DNA of 40,455 nucleotides from Spirochaetaceae bacterium. Lineage in GTDB: Bacteria > Spirochaetota > Spirochaetia > DSM-27196 > SLAA01. Of this stretch, positions 1 to 8,345 are shown piece by piece. The translations under genes were made by a program, and so were the position numbers. The DNA is taken from the NCBI GenBank assembly GCA_003552185.1, contig PUOW01000218.1:1-40455 (forward strand). The letters are read 5' to 3'. Numbering within the stretch: position 1 is the first letter of the stretch; each line of letters starts with the position of its first letter. The notes beneath the pieces are model-generated. The model searched no databases. It worked only from the letters and a program-made list of their open reading frames with translations, and had not been told where the DNA came from.

Positions 1-441
1 CGGCAGGCCGACCAGGTCTCGAGCGAGGCCAAAAAGCGGCGCGCCGCCGAGATTCGCGAGATCTCCGAGAATAACCGCGTACGCTACCGTCGCGGCTTCA
101 CCGGCCTGAACCAGCGGCTCCTCCTCGAGCGCGTGGTGCCCGAGGGCTCGGCGAATCTACGCGCTGCAAGCCCCGACCGCGGCGCGGGCGGCGGCCGCGG
201 CGCGGGCGGCGGCCGCGGCACCGGCACCGCGCAACTCATCGGTCACGGATACGGAGAGCACTACGTACCGATCGCGTTGTACGGCGAGCGCGGCTCGGCA
301 GGGCGTTCGGATCTCCGCGCGGTCCCCAACAGTTTTGTCGAGGTAACGATCGCGGGACTTTCGGACGATCACAACGCCGTACTCGAGGCCGTTCCGCACC
401 AAGCATCCGGCCCGGTAAGGCTCGACTCAGCGACCGCTTAA
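1..441 (+). CDS. MiaB/MtaB-type tRNA methylthiotransferase, C-terminal part (5' end outside window)
   Basis: The frame is open from base 1 to the TAA at 439-441, about 146 residues of a C-terminus. It begins with a helix of the type DQVSSEAKKRR...EIREI followed by YRRGFTG...LLLERV. This is the linker between the radical-SAM domain and the C-terminal TRAM-like RNA-binding domain in MiaB-like proteins such as MtaB, which make 2-methylthio derivatives of tRNA nucleosides next to the anticodon. The end (GEHYVPIALYG, NSFVEVTIAGL) fits the beta-barrel part. A glycine/arginine-rich insert (two GAGGGR units) interrupts this domain and is not usual for the family. The Fe-S cysteines lie upstream of the window, so the subfamily (MtaB rather than MiaB or RimO) is inferred from the spacer pattern only. 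Confidence 0.72.
   Translation, partial: RQADQVSSEAKKRRAAEIREISENNRVRYRRGFTGLNQRLLLERVVPEGSANLRAASPDRGAGGGRGAGGGRGTGTAQLIGHGYGEHYVPIALYGERGSAGRSDLRAVPNSFVEVTIAGLSDDHNAVLEAVPHQASGPVRLDSATA
181..216 (+). repeat. 18-bp tandem duplication inside the methylthiotransferase gene
   Basis: Two perfect copies of an 18-base unit (181-198 and 199-216) encode GAGGGR twice, followed by a partly similar GTGT stretch. The unit is a multiple of three, so the frame is kept. Confidence 0.85.
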
Positions 442-464
442 CACACACCGCTTGACACGCGCGG

Positions 465-503
465 TATAATTGCTTACCACAGTACTTATCATTAATAGGA
501 GGT
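465..503 (+). promoter_or_regulatory. Possible -10 box and strong ribosome binding site of the A-type Fe-S carrier gene
   Basis: A perfect TATAAT lies at 465-470 and a strong AGGAGGT at 497-503, four bases before the ATG at 508. A TTGACA at 452-457 is only 7 bases from the -10 box, so it cannot be the partner -35; no good -35 is seen at 17 bases spacing. Confidence 0.4.
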
Positions 504-507
504 CGGT

Positions 508-834
508 ATGGCCCAGTACATAACACTCTCAGACAGCGCGCGGCGGCAGCTGCGGCAGTTGGAGGTGTCGCATGAGAACGCGCTACGACTTTGGGTCGAG
601 GCAGGCGGCTGTTCCGGCATGAGCTACGCCGCCGGGATCGATTCTACCCGCGCTCCCGAGGATGCCGTGCTATTTGAGGACGAAGAGATCCGGGTGATCA
701 CCGACCCCGCGAGTCTTCCGCATTTCGCCGGGCTCGAGGTCGATTACTCGGATGACTTGGTGCGTGCCGGGTTTCGCTTCTCGAACCCGAACGCGCTGCA
801 CACCTGTGGCTGCGGGCAAAGCTTTCAAGCATGA
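508..834 (+). CDS. HesB/IscA/ErpA-family (A-type) iron-sulfur carrier protein
   Basis: A 108-residue protein of typical A-type carrier length. Such proteins hold an Fe-S cluster or iron and pass it to apo-proteins in the cytoplasm. The three conserved cysteines are present: Cys35 in GGCSGMSY and Cys100/Cys102 in the C-terminal TCGCGQSF. The start is fixed by the AGGAGGT box just upstream. It stands alone on the plus strand, apart from the SUF operon at 2465-6917 that reads the other way, but is close enough to suggest a shared Fe-S neighbourhood. Whether it acts as SufA, IscA or ErpA cannot be told from sequence. Confidence 0.9.
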   Translation: MAQYITLSDSARRQLRQLEVSHENALRLWVEAGGCSGMSYAAGIDSTRAPEDAVLFEDEEIRVITDPASLPHFAGLEVDYSDDLVRAGFRFSNPNALHTCGCGQSFQA

Positions 835-1014
835 CCGAGACCCGATGATCTCTCCGGCGAGTATCCCGGCGGCCCCTTCCCCCTTTCGTGGTGTGTGGTT
901 GGGCCACCGGGAGCTCGCCTTTCCACAGGTGTCGACCGGCGCTCCGACCGCCGCCCCTCGGATCGCCGCAAACGCCGGCCGGCACGGGAGCGTGCGCCGG
1001 CAAGGAGGAACGAG

Positions 1015-1230
1015 GTGAAGCAGATCGAGATCTCGGGTGGTGAATCGGTATACTGCATCAACGAGCGGCAACTACGCGCCGCGTATGATCTCGCAATGAC
1101 CGACCGGAAGAGCTCTGCGAGAATTCAGCAGCTGTTGTCGGAACTCGAGACACGCTTAACGCGCAACGAGCGCGCGGCGCTTGCGTTTATCTTGATCGAT
1201 TATCTGTTGAAGTACAGCCACGACGAGTGA
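1015..1230 (+). CDS. Small protein of unknown function (71 residues)
   Basis: I do not recognise a family. The best start is the GTG at 1015, eight bases after AAGGAGG (1002-1008); an earlier in-frame start at 895 would add a low-quality Arg/Pro-rich stretch and is unlikely. The product is charged and mostly helical by eye (LRAAYDLAMTDRKSSARIQQL, then RLTRNERAALAFILIDYLLKY), with no signal peptide or cysteine cluster (one Cys). It ends 18 bases before the convergent Sua5 gene. The 180 bases before it (835-1014) show no gene or clear promoter. Confidence 0.6.
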   Translation: MKQIEISGGESVYCINERQLRAAYDLAMTDRKSSARIQQLLSELETRLTRNERAALAFILIDYLLKYSHDE

Positions 1231-1244
1231 CGACTCGCTCTTGA

Positions 1245-1260
1245 GGGCTCACGCGAGCCC
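1245..1260. terminator. Hairpin between convergent genes
   Basis: A perfect 6-bp stem (GGGCTC at 1245-1250, GAGCCC at 1255-1260) with a 4-base loop lies between the small ORF and the Sua5 gene and overlaps the Sua5 stop codon. There is no T-run on either side, so it is only a weak terminator candidate. Confidence 0.35.
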
Positions 1261-2454
1261 CGAACGCCAGAAGCGTCCGTCGGAGGCTCGAAACAGGCGG
1301 TCGCGCAACGCGAGCCCGACCCCTTCCGGCGGCGGGAGCTCGGCCAAGATGCTGTCGCAGCCGATGCTGTCGAACCACACGAAACTGCGGTACAACTCTC
1401 GCCCATACTCATCAAGATCGGAAAACACACGAACCGAGAGGGTAACATCGCCGGTGCTCGATTCCGTCGCGCCCCACGCCGGGCTGAGCAACATCGCCCC
1501 CACCCGCTGCGGACCGGGCGCACTCGGTGCACCGGGCGCATGCGGCGCACCGCTCGGCTCGGTACTCGCCTCGGCACTCCACGCCTCCTGCGCCTCCCCG
1601 CCTCCGGGCGGCAGCAGGTAGACCCGCGCCTTCGGGCGGTAGTGCGCGTGACGGGTGCCGGGAGAGACCGAAAGCTCGCCGTGATTGGAGTCCTCGGTCG
1701 GAGCATCCTCGGCGCTCCGGTACACGATCCGGTACCGAGCCCTGCAGGTCTCATCGCGCCCACCGGCGCCGTGTCGAGCCTCTCCACCTGCGGCCGCCTT
1801 CGCGGCGCACGCGGTTTCAAACTCAGACAGCGCGGCCGCGAGCATCTCCGGCGTAACCGACCCCGGACGCAACAGCTGCACCGTCCGGCTCAGGTCGTCG
1901 ACGCGCGCCACGGTCGATTCGATACCGTAGCGGCATTCGCCGCCGTCGATGATCGCGGCGACCCGCCCGTACATCGCGGAGCGCGCCGCCGCAAACTCGG
2001 TGGGGCTCGGCTCGCCTGAACGGTTGGCGCTCGGGGCCGCGATCGGCCGAGCGGCGGCGGCGATCAGGCGCCGAGCCACCGGATGCAGCGGAACCCGCAC
2101 CGCCACGGTGTCGAGGCCCGCCGAGACCTCCCCGGCGACAGCTCGCGAGCGCGGCAGCACCAAGGTAAACGGTCCCGGTGCAAAGTACGTGAGAAGCCAC
2201 GCCTCCAGATCGCTTACCTGCCCCGCCACGCCGGCGAGCTCAGCGAGCGAAGACAGGTGCACGATCAACGGGTTGTCGGCGGGCCGGCCTTTCGCCGCGA
2301 AGATCGAGCTCACCGCGCGGGGGTTTGCCGCATCCGCTCCAAGCCCGTAGACCGTCTCGGTCGGGAACACAACCAACCTGCCGTCGCGCAGCAGCCTGCC
2401 GGCGTACTCGAGTTCACGCTGTGTCGTACCCAGAAGCTCGGTCCGCTGTTGCAT
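1249..2454 (-). CDS. Threonylcarbamoyl-AMP synthase (Sua5/YwlC type)
   Basis: Makes L-threonylcarbamoyl-AMP from threonine, bicarbonate and ATP, the first step of the t6A37 modification in ANN-decoding tRNAs. The N-terminal YrdC domain (about residues 10-200) carries VVFPTETVYGLGADA, the KGRPADNPL loop and GIESTVARV. A long linker and a C-terminal Sua5 domain (HYRPKARVYLLPPG onward) make this the long Sua5 form of 401 residues instead of the short TsaC form. The linker (about residues 290-315) is rich in Ala, Pro and Gly. The ATG at 2454 follows a GAGG box inside the end of the Rieske gene, 10 bases downstream of that gene, so it is probably the last gene of the SUF operon. Confidence 0.93.
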   Translation of the reverse strand: MQQRTELLGTTQRELEYAGRLLRDGRLVVFPTETVYGLGADAANPRAVSSIFAAKGRPADNPLIVHLSSLAELAGVAGQVSDLEAWLLTYFAPGPFTLVLPRSRAVAGEVSAGLDTVAVRVPLHPVARRLIAAAARPIAAPSANRSGEPSPTEFAAARSAMYGRVAAIIDGGECRYGIESTVARVDDLSRTVQLLRPGSVTPEMLAAALSEFETACAAKAAAGGEARHGAGGRDETCRARYRIVYRSAEDAPTEDSNHGELSVSPGTRHAHYRPKARVYLLPPGGGEAQEAWSAEASTEPSGAPHAPGAPSAPGPQRVGAMLLSPAWGATESSTGDVTLSVRVFSDLDEYGRELYRSFVWFDSIGCDSILAELPPPEGVGLALRDRLFRASDGRFWRSGLA

Positions 2455-2464
2455 CGCGCGAACC

Positions 2465-2773
2465 TCAGCACTTCACGTAGATGTAGCCGTCTTCCTCGTT
2501 GATCATCGTGGGAAAGGTCCGAACCGGTCGCGTCGCAGGGAAGTCTTTCACCGCCCCGGTGCGAATCTCAAACCGCGAACCGTGTTTCGGACAGTACACG
2601 TCTCCGTCCACGATCATACCTTCCACCAAAGGCGAGTACTCGTGCGAACACGAGTTCTCGGTCGCATAGACTCCGTCTTCCAGCTTGAAGACCGCGATCT
2701 CTTTTCGTCGATGGACAAACTTGTAGGTTCGTTCAAACTCGGTGGGTTTTACCACCTTATGCCAACGCGCCAC
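2465..2773 (-). CDS. Rieske-type [2Fe-2S] ferredoxin
   Basis: A 102-residue soluble Rieske protein. The cluster ligands are visible as Cys42-x-His44 (SCSHEYSP) and Cys61-x-x-His64 (CPKHGSRF), with 16 residues between the pairs, as in dioxygenase-type Rieske ferredoxins. There is no signal peptide or membrane helix, so it is cytoplasmic. The GTG at 2773 is preceded by GAGGAG. It is co-directional with the SUF genes, 176 bases downstream of sufD, and 10 bases before Sua5. Its redox partner is not evident; the position suggests use in Fe-S assembly or as an electron donor to a modification enzyme, which is inference. Confidence 0.9.
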   Translation of the reverse strand: MARWHKVVKPTEFERTYKFVHRRKEIAVFKLEDGVYATENSCSHEYSPLVEGMIVDGDVYCPKHGSRFEIRTGAVKDFPATRPVRTFPTMINEEDGYIYVKC

Positions 2774-2949
2774 AACTGCTCCTCACACAGAATATCGGTA
2801 CCGTACCGGCGCACCACGAAAAACCGACCCAGCCCGAACCTCGCGACCCGGCAGCGCGCCGCTTAGCGACGCCGGGCCTGAGCCGGTTCACCGTAAGATT
2901 TCGAATCGCGTATCGACGCCTCGCGCAAGGGGTATCGAGCGTAGCCTTT

Positions 2950-4347
2950 TCAGTCTTCCTCGAGCGCCTCGAGAATGCGTTCCGAGACAATTCCGCGCAG
3001 CTGTTCACGCAGGGACTCCGGCGCACGCGTGATCACCTCGTCGAAGTACCCGGCCACCAGCAACTGCTTCGCCTCGGCTTCGCTGAAACCCCGCGTCTGC
3101 AAATAATGCTGCTGATTGCGGTCTATCTTTCCGGTCGTGGACCCGTGGCTACACTTTACATCGTTGGTGTGGATTTGCAAACAAGGGATCGAGTCGGCTC
3201 GTGCGCCGTCGTTCAACAACAGATTGTTGTTGGTGAGGTACGCGTCGGTCTGGGTTGCGTCATGGTCCACGTAGATAAGACCTTGATACACCGACCTCGC
3301 CTCGTCGAGCATCGCTCCCTTGTACAGCGCCAAGCTCAGCGCGTTCGGAGCGTTATGACGCTGCACGGTTCGGAGGTCCATGTGTTGATCCTCCCGGCCG
3401 AAATAGACGCCGTCGAGATGGAGGTTGGCGCCGCTGCCGTTCAGGTGCCCGTCGACCCGAGTTTTGCTGAACATGCCGCCGAACTGCCCGACAAAGTGCG
3501 CTCCGACTGCGTCGCGCCCGAGATATCCCGTGCCGTTACTGAACAGAGACGAGTCGATGTTCAGGTCGTGAAGCTCCGCGATACTGAGCGCCCCGTTGTC
3601 GCCGACCTCGAAATCAAATCCGGCGTTCACCAATACCTCGCCCTCGTCTGCACCCGAGGAGCGCACCGTGACCGTGGCGCGAGCGCCGGTCTCGGTTATC
3701 GCAAACAGGTGGGGAGCAAAGAAGGCTTTGTCGCCGTCGTAGCTCAGTCTCAACTCAAACGGCCGACGCAGCTCGTGGTTGCGCGGAACGTACAGTACCG
3801 CGCCGTGCGTCAGCGTACTGTAGTGCCACAGCTGCACGCGGTTCTCGGCCTGCCGCACCGCGGCTCCCCAGAGGCGTTCCACCGCCTTGCGTGCCTCGGC
3901 CATCCGGGGATCGTGATTCGCCTCGCTCAACACTCGGCTGAGCGGCACAAACAGCACCCCTGCCTCTTCGGCTTCGCGAGAGAGTGCGTACTCTATACAG
4001 TCCTGATTCTTGAACGCGATCACGCCCGAGACCCCCGAGCCCGCATCGGTCGTATCGCCCGACTCGGTTGCTTGCTCGCTGGGGTCTACGCCCCGACGCC
4101 CGTCTTCCTGAAGCCGCGACGGCTCGAGCACCTGCCCCGGCGGTCTTACATGGTAGCTGTCGAACTCGTAACTCGAGATATCCGAGCGCCGCCATTCTTC
4201 GTCTCGCATGCTCGGCCATTCCGCAACGGCGAAACGTCCCCGCGCCTCTGCGCGCAACGCTCCGACCCAGTCCGGCGCGCCGCAGGAGTGCGCGTACTGC
4301 TCAAGGTCTTTGGTTGCGCTGAACTCGCGTAGTTGTGTGTTACTCAT
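2950..4347 (-). CDS. sufD: SufD, subunit of the SufBC2D iron-sulfur scaffold
   Basis: A 465-residue SufD protein; with SufB and SufC it forms the scaffold on which Fe-S clusters are built. The C-terminal half shows the right-handed beta-helix and the conserved segment around IHTNDVKCSHGSTTGKID, followed by the helical QTRGFSEAEAKQLLVAGYF core shared by SufB and SufD. The variable N-terminus has an acidic linker near residues 75-105. The ATG at 4347 follows GAGGAT. It lies 53 bases downstream of sufB in the same direction. Confidence 0.95.
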   Translation of the reverse strand: MSNTQLREFSATKDLEQYAHSCGAPDWVGALRAEARGRFAVAEWPSMRDEEWRRSDISSYEFDSYHVRPPGQVLEPSRLQEDGRRGVDPSEQATESGDTTDAGSGVSGVIAFKNQDCIEYALSREAEEAGVLFVPLSRVLSEANHDPRMAEARKAVERLWGAAVRQAENRVQLWHYSTLTHGAVLYVPRNHELRRPFELRLSYDGDKAFFAPHLFAITETGARATVTVRSSGADEGEVLVNAGFDFEVGDNGALSIAELHDLNIDSSLFSNGTGYLGRDAVGAHFVGQFGGMFSKTRVDGHLNGSGANLHLDGVYFGREDQHMDLRTVQRHNAPNALSLALYKGAMLDEARSVYQGLIYVDHDATQTDAYLTNNNLLLNDGARADSIPCLQIHTNDVKCSHGSTTGKIDRNQQHYLQTRGFSEAEAKQLLVAGYFDEVITRAPESLREQLRGIVSERILEALEED

Positions 4348-4400
4348 ATCGTTATCCTCTTCTGAGGCCTCGGCCTTTACGCCCTCGGCAGATCACCGCG

Positions 4401-5804
4401 TTAGCCGACCGAGCCCTCCATCTCGAGTTCGATTAAGCGGTTGAGCTCAACCGCGTACTCCATCGGGAGCTGTTTCACGAGCGGGTCTAGAAATCCGTTT
4501 ACTATCGTGAGCGCGGCCTCGTCCTCGTCCATGCCGCGGCTCATCAAATAGAACAACTGCTCCTCGCTGATCTTACTGACGCGCGCTTCGTGTTCCATCG
4601 AGACATCGTCGGACTGAATATCCATGTACGGATAGGTGTTGCTCGTCGATTCCTCATCGATCAACAACGCATCACAGACGACATGGCTCTTGACCTCTTC
4701 GAGGTTCGGCTCAACCTTGATCTGACCGCGGTAGCTTGCGGTTCCGCCGCCCTTGCTGATCGACTTCGAGGTGATCACCGAACTGGTATTGCTCGCGGCG
4801 TGCACCGCCTTCCCGCCGGTGTCTTGCTCCTGCCCGCTTCCGGCGAACGCAATCGAGAGCACCTCGCCGTGCGCTCCCTCGCCCATCAACCAGATCGAAG
4901 GATACTTCATCGTGCGCTTGCTTCCGATGTTTCCGTCGACCCACTCCACGGTGGCGTTGCGGTGCGCGACGGCGCGTTTGGTCACGAGATTGTAGATATC
5001 GCTCGACCAGTTCTGGATTGTTGTGTAACGCACGCGAGATCCCGGCAGTGCGATGATCTCTACCACGGCCGAGTGCAGCGAGTCGGTCGAGTAGATCGGG
5101 GCGGTACAGCCCTCGATGTAGTGCACGAAGCTGTCTTCGTCGGCGATGATCAGCGTTCGCTCGAACTGCCCGAAGTTCTCGCTGTTGATGCGGAAGTAGG
5201 CCTGCAGAGGGACCTCGACCGTGACGCCTTTCGGGACATACACAAAACTCCCGCCCGACCAAACCGCCGAGTTAAGCGCCGCGAACTTGTTGTCGTCGGG
5301 CGGAATAACGGTGCCGAAGTACTGCTTCACCAGCTCAGGGTGCTCGCGTACCGCGGTCTCGGGATCGCTGAACAGCACGCCCTGCTTCGCAACGCTTTCC
5401 TGTATGTTGTGGTACACCATCTCGGAGTCGTACTGCGCTCCGACCCCGGCAAGGAATTTACGCTCGGCCTCCGGGATTCCGATGCGGTCGAAGGTGCGCT
5501 TGATCTCGTCGGGCACATCGTCCCAGGTGCGTGTCTGCCGGTCGCTCGGCTTGGCGTAGTAATAGAACTCGTCGAAATCAATATCCGAGAGGTCGGCGCC
5601 CCAGTTCGGCATCTCCTTCGCCAGAAACGCCTCGAGCGATCGTAAGCGAAACTGTCTCATCCAGTCCGGCTCACCCTTGTGATCCGCGATCGCGTTCACA
5701 ACGTCTGCGTTGAGCCCTTTCTCGGCCTTGTATACGCTTCGGTCCGGATAGTGAAATCCGAACTTATATTCACCGATATCAACGGCTTGCGGTTGACTGC
5801 TCAC
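4401..5804 (-). CDS. sufB: SufB, Fe-S cluster scaffold subunit
   Basis: A 467-residue SufB. It holds the beta-helix core and the conserved end [19 protein letters not shown]...[17 protein letters not shown]. Cys377 in [11 protein letters not shown] sits where E. coli SufB has its functionally important Cys405. The start is the GTG at 5804 because GAGGAGG lies 6-12 bases before it, inside the end of sufC; the two genes overlap by 26 bases, which points to translational coupling. Confidence 0.96.
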   Translation of the reverse strand: MSSQPQAVDIGEYKFGFHYPDRSVYKAEKGLNADVVNAIADHKGEPDWMRQFRLRSLEAFLAKEMPNWGADLSDIDFDEFYYYAKPSDRQTRTWDDVPDEIKRTFDRIGIPEAERKFLAGVGAQYDSEMVYHNIQESVAKQGVLFSDPETAVREHPELVKQYFGTVIPPDDNKFAALNSAVWSGGSFVYVPKGVTVEVPLQAYFRINSENFGQFERTLIIADEDSFVHYIEGCTAPIYSTDSLHSAVVEIIALPGSRVRYTTIQNWSSDIYNLVTKRAVAHRNATVEWVDGNIGSKRTMKYPSIWLMGEGAHGEVLSIAFAGSGQEQDTGGKAVHAASNTSSVITSKSISKGGGTASYRGQIKVEPNLEEVKSHVVCDALLIDEESTSNTYPYMDIQSDDVSMEHEARVSKISEEQLFYLMSRGMDEDEAALTIVNGFLDPLVKQLPMEYAVELNRLIELEMEGSVG

Positions 5805-6561
5805 GGCTTTCCTCCTCTATACCGTACTGCTTGCGCACCCAGTCGTATCCCTTGGCTTCGAGCTCGCTCACGAGCTCCTGACCTCCGGAGGTTACGACGC
5901 GCCCCTGGTACATGATGTGCACAAAATCAGGCTGAATATGGTCAAGAATGCGCTGATAATGCGTGATCACGAGCGCCCCAAACTCCGAGCCGCGCATCTT
6001 ATTCACGCCCCGCGCAACAACCTTGAGCGCGTCGATGTCGAGTCCCGAGTCGGTCTCGTCAAGAATCGCGAACGCCGGCTTGAGCATCAAAAGCTGCAGG
6101 ATCTCCATGCGCTTCTTCTCTCCGCCCGAAAATCCCTCATTGAGGTAGCGATTGACGAACTGCTGATCCATTTCCATGAAATCCATCATCTCGCGCAGCT
6201 CACGGATGAACTCCTTGGTCTTGGTCTGTTCCTCACCGAAACGTATTTCGCAGGCGCGCTTGAGAAACCGTCCTACCGTTACGCCCGCTATCTCGACCGG
6301 GTACTGAAACGCCATAAACAGCCCCAGCCGAGCGCGCTCATGCACCTCCATCTCAAGGAGATTCTCACCGTTTACCCGTATTTCGCCGCCGGTTACCTCG
6401 TATGCCGGATGGCCGAGGATGACGTTCGAGAGCGTGCTTTTGCCGGATCCGTTGGGGCCCATCAAGGCGTGAATCTCTCCGGTGTTCATCTCGAGGTTTA
6501 CCCCGTTCAGGATCGGGGTGTCCTCAACCGTAGCGCGTAAATCCTTAATCGTGATCTGCAT
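5779..6561 (-). CDS. sufC: SufC, ATPase of the SUF scaffold
   Basis: A 260-residue ABC-type ATPase that binds SufB and SufD and drives the shape change needed for cluster assembly. Walker [10 protein letters not shown] is at residues 35-43, the signature SGGEKKR at 145-151 and Walker [13 protein letters not shown] near 164-175. The SufC-type sequence [12 protein letters not shown] separates it from transporter ATPases. The ATG at 6561 follows AAGGAG. Gene order sufC-sufB-sufD is the usual one. Confidence 0.97.
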   Translation of the reverse strand: MQITIKDLRATVEDTPILNGVNLEMNTGEIHALMGPNGSGKSTLSNVILGHPAYEVTGGEIRVNGENLLEMEVHERARLGLFMAFQYPVEIAGVTVGRFLKRACEIRFGEEQTKTKEFIRELREMMDFMEMDQQFVNRYLNEGFSGGEKKRMEILQLLMLKPAFAILDETDSGLDIDALKVVARGVNKMRGSEFGALVITHYQRILDHIQPDFVHIMYQGRVVTSGGQELVSELEAKGYDWVRKQYGIEEESREQSTASR

Positions 6562-6611
6562 CTATGATCTCCTTGTTGGTTTCAGTCACCTGTATGCCGT
6601 TATCTTGTCCG

Positions 6612-6917
6612 TCAAATGGGGTACCCCAGTTCGAGCCGAGCCTCTTCGCTCATGAAATCGATACTCCACGGCGGGTTCCAGACCAAGTTGGTCTGCACCT
6701 CGGAAACCCCGGTCTTTTCATGCAGAACCCGCTTGATATCGTTTTGGATGGTCTCGGCCAGTGGGCATCCCGGGGAAGTCAGAGTGAAATCGACCTCGAC
6801 TCGGTCTTCCTCGGGCTTCACTCGATAGATCAAGCCGACATCTACAATGTTCATGCCCAGCTCAGGGTCGATCACCTCGCTAAGGGCATCAAGACACGCA
6901 CTCTTCGTTGCCGCCAT
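6612..6917 (-). CDS. DUF59/MIP18 (SufT/PaaD-like) Fe-S assembly protein
   Basis: A 101-residue DUF59 protein. The family hallmarks are VIDPELGMNIVDVGLIY near the start and the conserved cysteine in TSPGCPLAE. DUF59 proteins placed with suf genes (SufT-like) help mature Fe-S proteins. It appears to be the first gene of the operon, 50 bases ahead of sufC, with a promoter upstream. The ATG at 6917 follows GAGAGG. Confidence 0.9.
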   Translation of the reverse strand: MAATKSACLDALSEVIDPELGMNIVDVGLIYRVKPEEDRVEVDFTLTSPGCPLAETIQNDIKRVLHEKTGVSEVQTNLVWNPPWSIDFMSEEARLELGYPI

Positions 6918-6943
6918 ATCGCACCTCTCGCGTATTTATCATC

Positions 6944-6972
6944 AATTTACTCAAGATTACCGCAGTGATCAA
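6944..6972 (-). promoter_or_regulatory. Putative promoter of the SUF operon
   Basis: On the minus strand TTGATC (6967-6972) and TAAATT (6944-6949) are separated by exactly 17 bases, and the -10 box lies 27 bases before the first start codon (6917). This is the only good sigma-70-like pair in the spacer. Confidence 0.55.
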
Positions 6973-6992
6973 GCTCCCGCCGGTTTTTCATA

Positions 6993-7017
6993 CCGACACG
7001 AGTCTTGTAGGTGTCGG
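6993..7017. promoter_or_regulatory. Inverted repeat between the SUF operon and the quinone reductase gene
   Basis: A perfect 7-bp inverted repeat, CCGACAC at 6993-6999 and GTGTCGG at 7011-7017, with 11 bases between. It sits 21 bases upstream of the putative SUF -35 box and about 90 bases before the divergent gene at 7106. It has no following T-run, so a regulator binding site is more likely than a terminator; no known operator (Fur, IscR, SufR) is matched. Confidence 0.4.
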
Positions 7018-7105
7018 CAGGTGCTGCTGACAGAGTTGAACAGATGTACTACCCTCCAGTCATATCGCTCGGCAAGCGTGGCGAGTGAGAAGGACAAGAG
7101 GCACA

Positions 7106-7723
7106 ATGATCGAAGAGCAACCACGCCGGTCCGAGTTAGACCCTGAGTTATTGCTCGTCGTGTGTCACCCGATCGGCGGGAGTTTCACGCATGCGGTCGC
7201 TGCCGTGATCGAGGACGGCGCGGCGCGCTGCGGTCTTGAGACACGTCGGATAGATCTCTACCACGACCTGCCGTCGCCGGTCTTGAGCGCGGACGAACTG
7301 CGACGCGGAGTGAGTTTCGACGAAACAATTCTCGCGCATCAGGGCCTCTTGGCCACGGTCTCGCGACTTGCGGTGGTGCACCCGGATTGGTGGGGCGGGC
7401 CGCCGGCGCTGCTCAAGGGCTGGGTCGAGCGGGTGTTCCGCGCCGGTATCGCGTATCGGTTTACCGGTGAGGAGTTCATGCCGAAGGTGAAGCAAGGCTT
7501 GCTCGGTCACCTGAGCGCCCTGGCCGCGTACACCACCGACAGTACGCCCGAGACCGCCGAACAGAGCGTTGAGCGGTTCTGGCGAGAATCGGTCTTTGCG
7601 TTCTGCGGAGTGGTGCGTTGCGAGTGTTACGGGTTTCACGAGATGTATTCCGCCGGGCCGGGAGTCCGAACGCGGCGCCTGCGGGAGTTTGAAGCAACGG
7701 CGCGAGCCTGGCTTGCAGGCTGA
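7106..7723 (+). CDS. Flavodoxin-fold NAD(P)H:quinone oxidoreductase (Flavodoxin_2 family)
   Basis: A 205-residue FMN- or FAD-binding reductase of the MdaB/KefF/YwrO group that passes hydride from NAD(P)H to quinones. Seen are LLLVVCHPIGGSFTHAV at the N-terminal phosphate loop and the family signature HPDWWGGPPALLKGWVERV followed by AGIAYRF. I take the ATG at 7106, which has AAGAGG just before it; a GTG at 7085 would add seven residues. It faces away from the SUF operon and is followed after 92 bases by sixA. The true acceptor is not known. Confidence 0.85.
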   Translation: MIEEQPRRSELDPELLLVVCHPIGGSFTHAVAAVIEDGAARCGLETRRIDLYHDLPSPVLSADELRRGVSFDETILAHQGLLATVSRLAVVHPDWWGGPPALLKGWVERVFRAGIAYRFTGEEFMPKVKQGLLGHLSALAAYTTDSTPETAEQSVERFWRESVFAFCGVVRCECYGFHEMYSAGPGVRTRRLREFEATARAWLAG

Positions 7724-7815
7724 CACAGCCCAAACCGGGGCATTTGACGCCACGCAGTTGCAGACGGACGGGACCCAACGCGCGAGAAGAGAACCATATG
7801 AACGAGGAGGACGGT

Positions 7816-8316
7816 ATGAGAGAGATTATCCTGTATCGCCATGCCGAGGCCGAGCCGGCCGGAGGCGGCCGGCCGGACCGGGAGCGCCGACTAACCGCCG
7901 AAGGGCGTGAAACCGCTCGGCAGGTCGGGTTCCAGCTGCGACATCACCGGCGCATTCCGCAACGCGTACTGTGCTCCGACGCCCGCCGAGCGGTGGAAAC
8001 CGCCGAACTTAGCGCCGAGACCGCCGAAGCCCCGGCGGCGGTTGAGCGCGTGCCGGCGCTTTACTCCGCCGGCCCCGACGAGTATCTCGCTCTGTTTGCC
8101 GATCAGCCGCAGGAGCTCGACCGTGTTATGATCGTAGGACACAACCCGATCATTGCCGAGGTGCTCGAACGATTGACCGGCGAGCGACGGCGGGTTCGTT
8201 CGGGTGATGCAGCGGTGCTGCAGTTCACAGTCGCTGAGTGGTTAACGATTGCGGTGGAGATGCGGGCGACGCTGGTAGCGATGCTCCCGGAAGAGCCGCC
8301 GCGCTCAGCGCGATAG
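7816..8316 (+). CDS. sixA: SixA-type phosphohistidine phosphatase
   Basis: A 166-residue histidine-phosphatase-superfamily protein. The catalytic RHG-type motif is YRHAEAEP at residues 7-14 (Arg8-His9), and the second catalytic part is VMIVGHNPIIAEVL. SixA removes phosphate from phosphohistidine; in E. coli it acts on the nitrogen-related phosphotransferase system. The ATG at 7816 is chosen because GAGGAGG (7804-7810) lies five bases before it; ATG 7798 is an alternative. The downstream UbiB-like gene follows after 29 bases in the same direction. Confidence 0.85.
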   Translation: MREIILYRHAEAEPAGGGRPDRERRLTAEGRETARQVGFQLRHHRRIPQRVLCSDARRAVETAELSAETAEAPAAVERVPALYSAGPDEYLALFADQPQELDRVMIVGHNPIIAEVLERLTGERRRVRSGDAAVLQFTVAEWLTIAVEMRATLVAMLPEEPPRSAR

Positions 8317-8345
8317 GCGAAACGCGACGCGGAGGACGGGATTCA

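Noticed and set aside
452-470. TTGACA followed by TATAAT as a complete promoter
   Set aside because: Only 7 bases separate the boxes, so they cannot serve as a -35/-10 pair.
895-1014. Longer N-terminus for the 71-residue protein
   Set aside because: The added stretch is Arg/Pro-rich with no domain, and the AAGGAGG box points to GTG 1015.
3106-4332. A 408-residue plus-strand open frame
   Set aside because: It lies fully opposite sufD, has no ribosome site and no recognisable domain; long antisense frames are common in GC-rich DNA. The same holds for the 351-residue frame at 4590-5645 opposite sufB.
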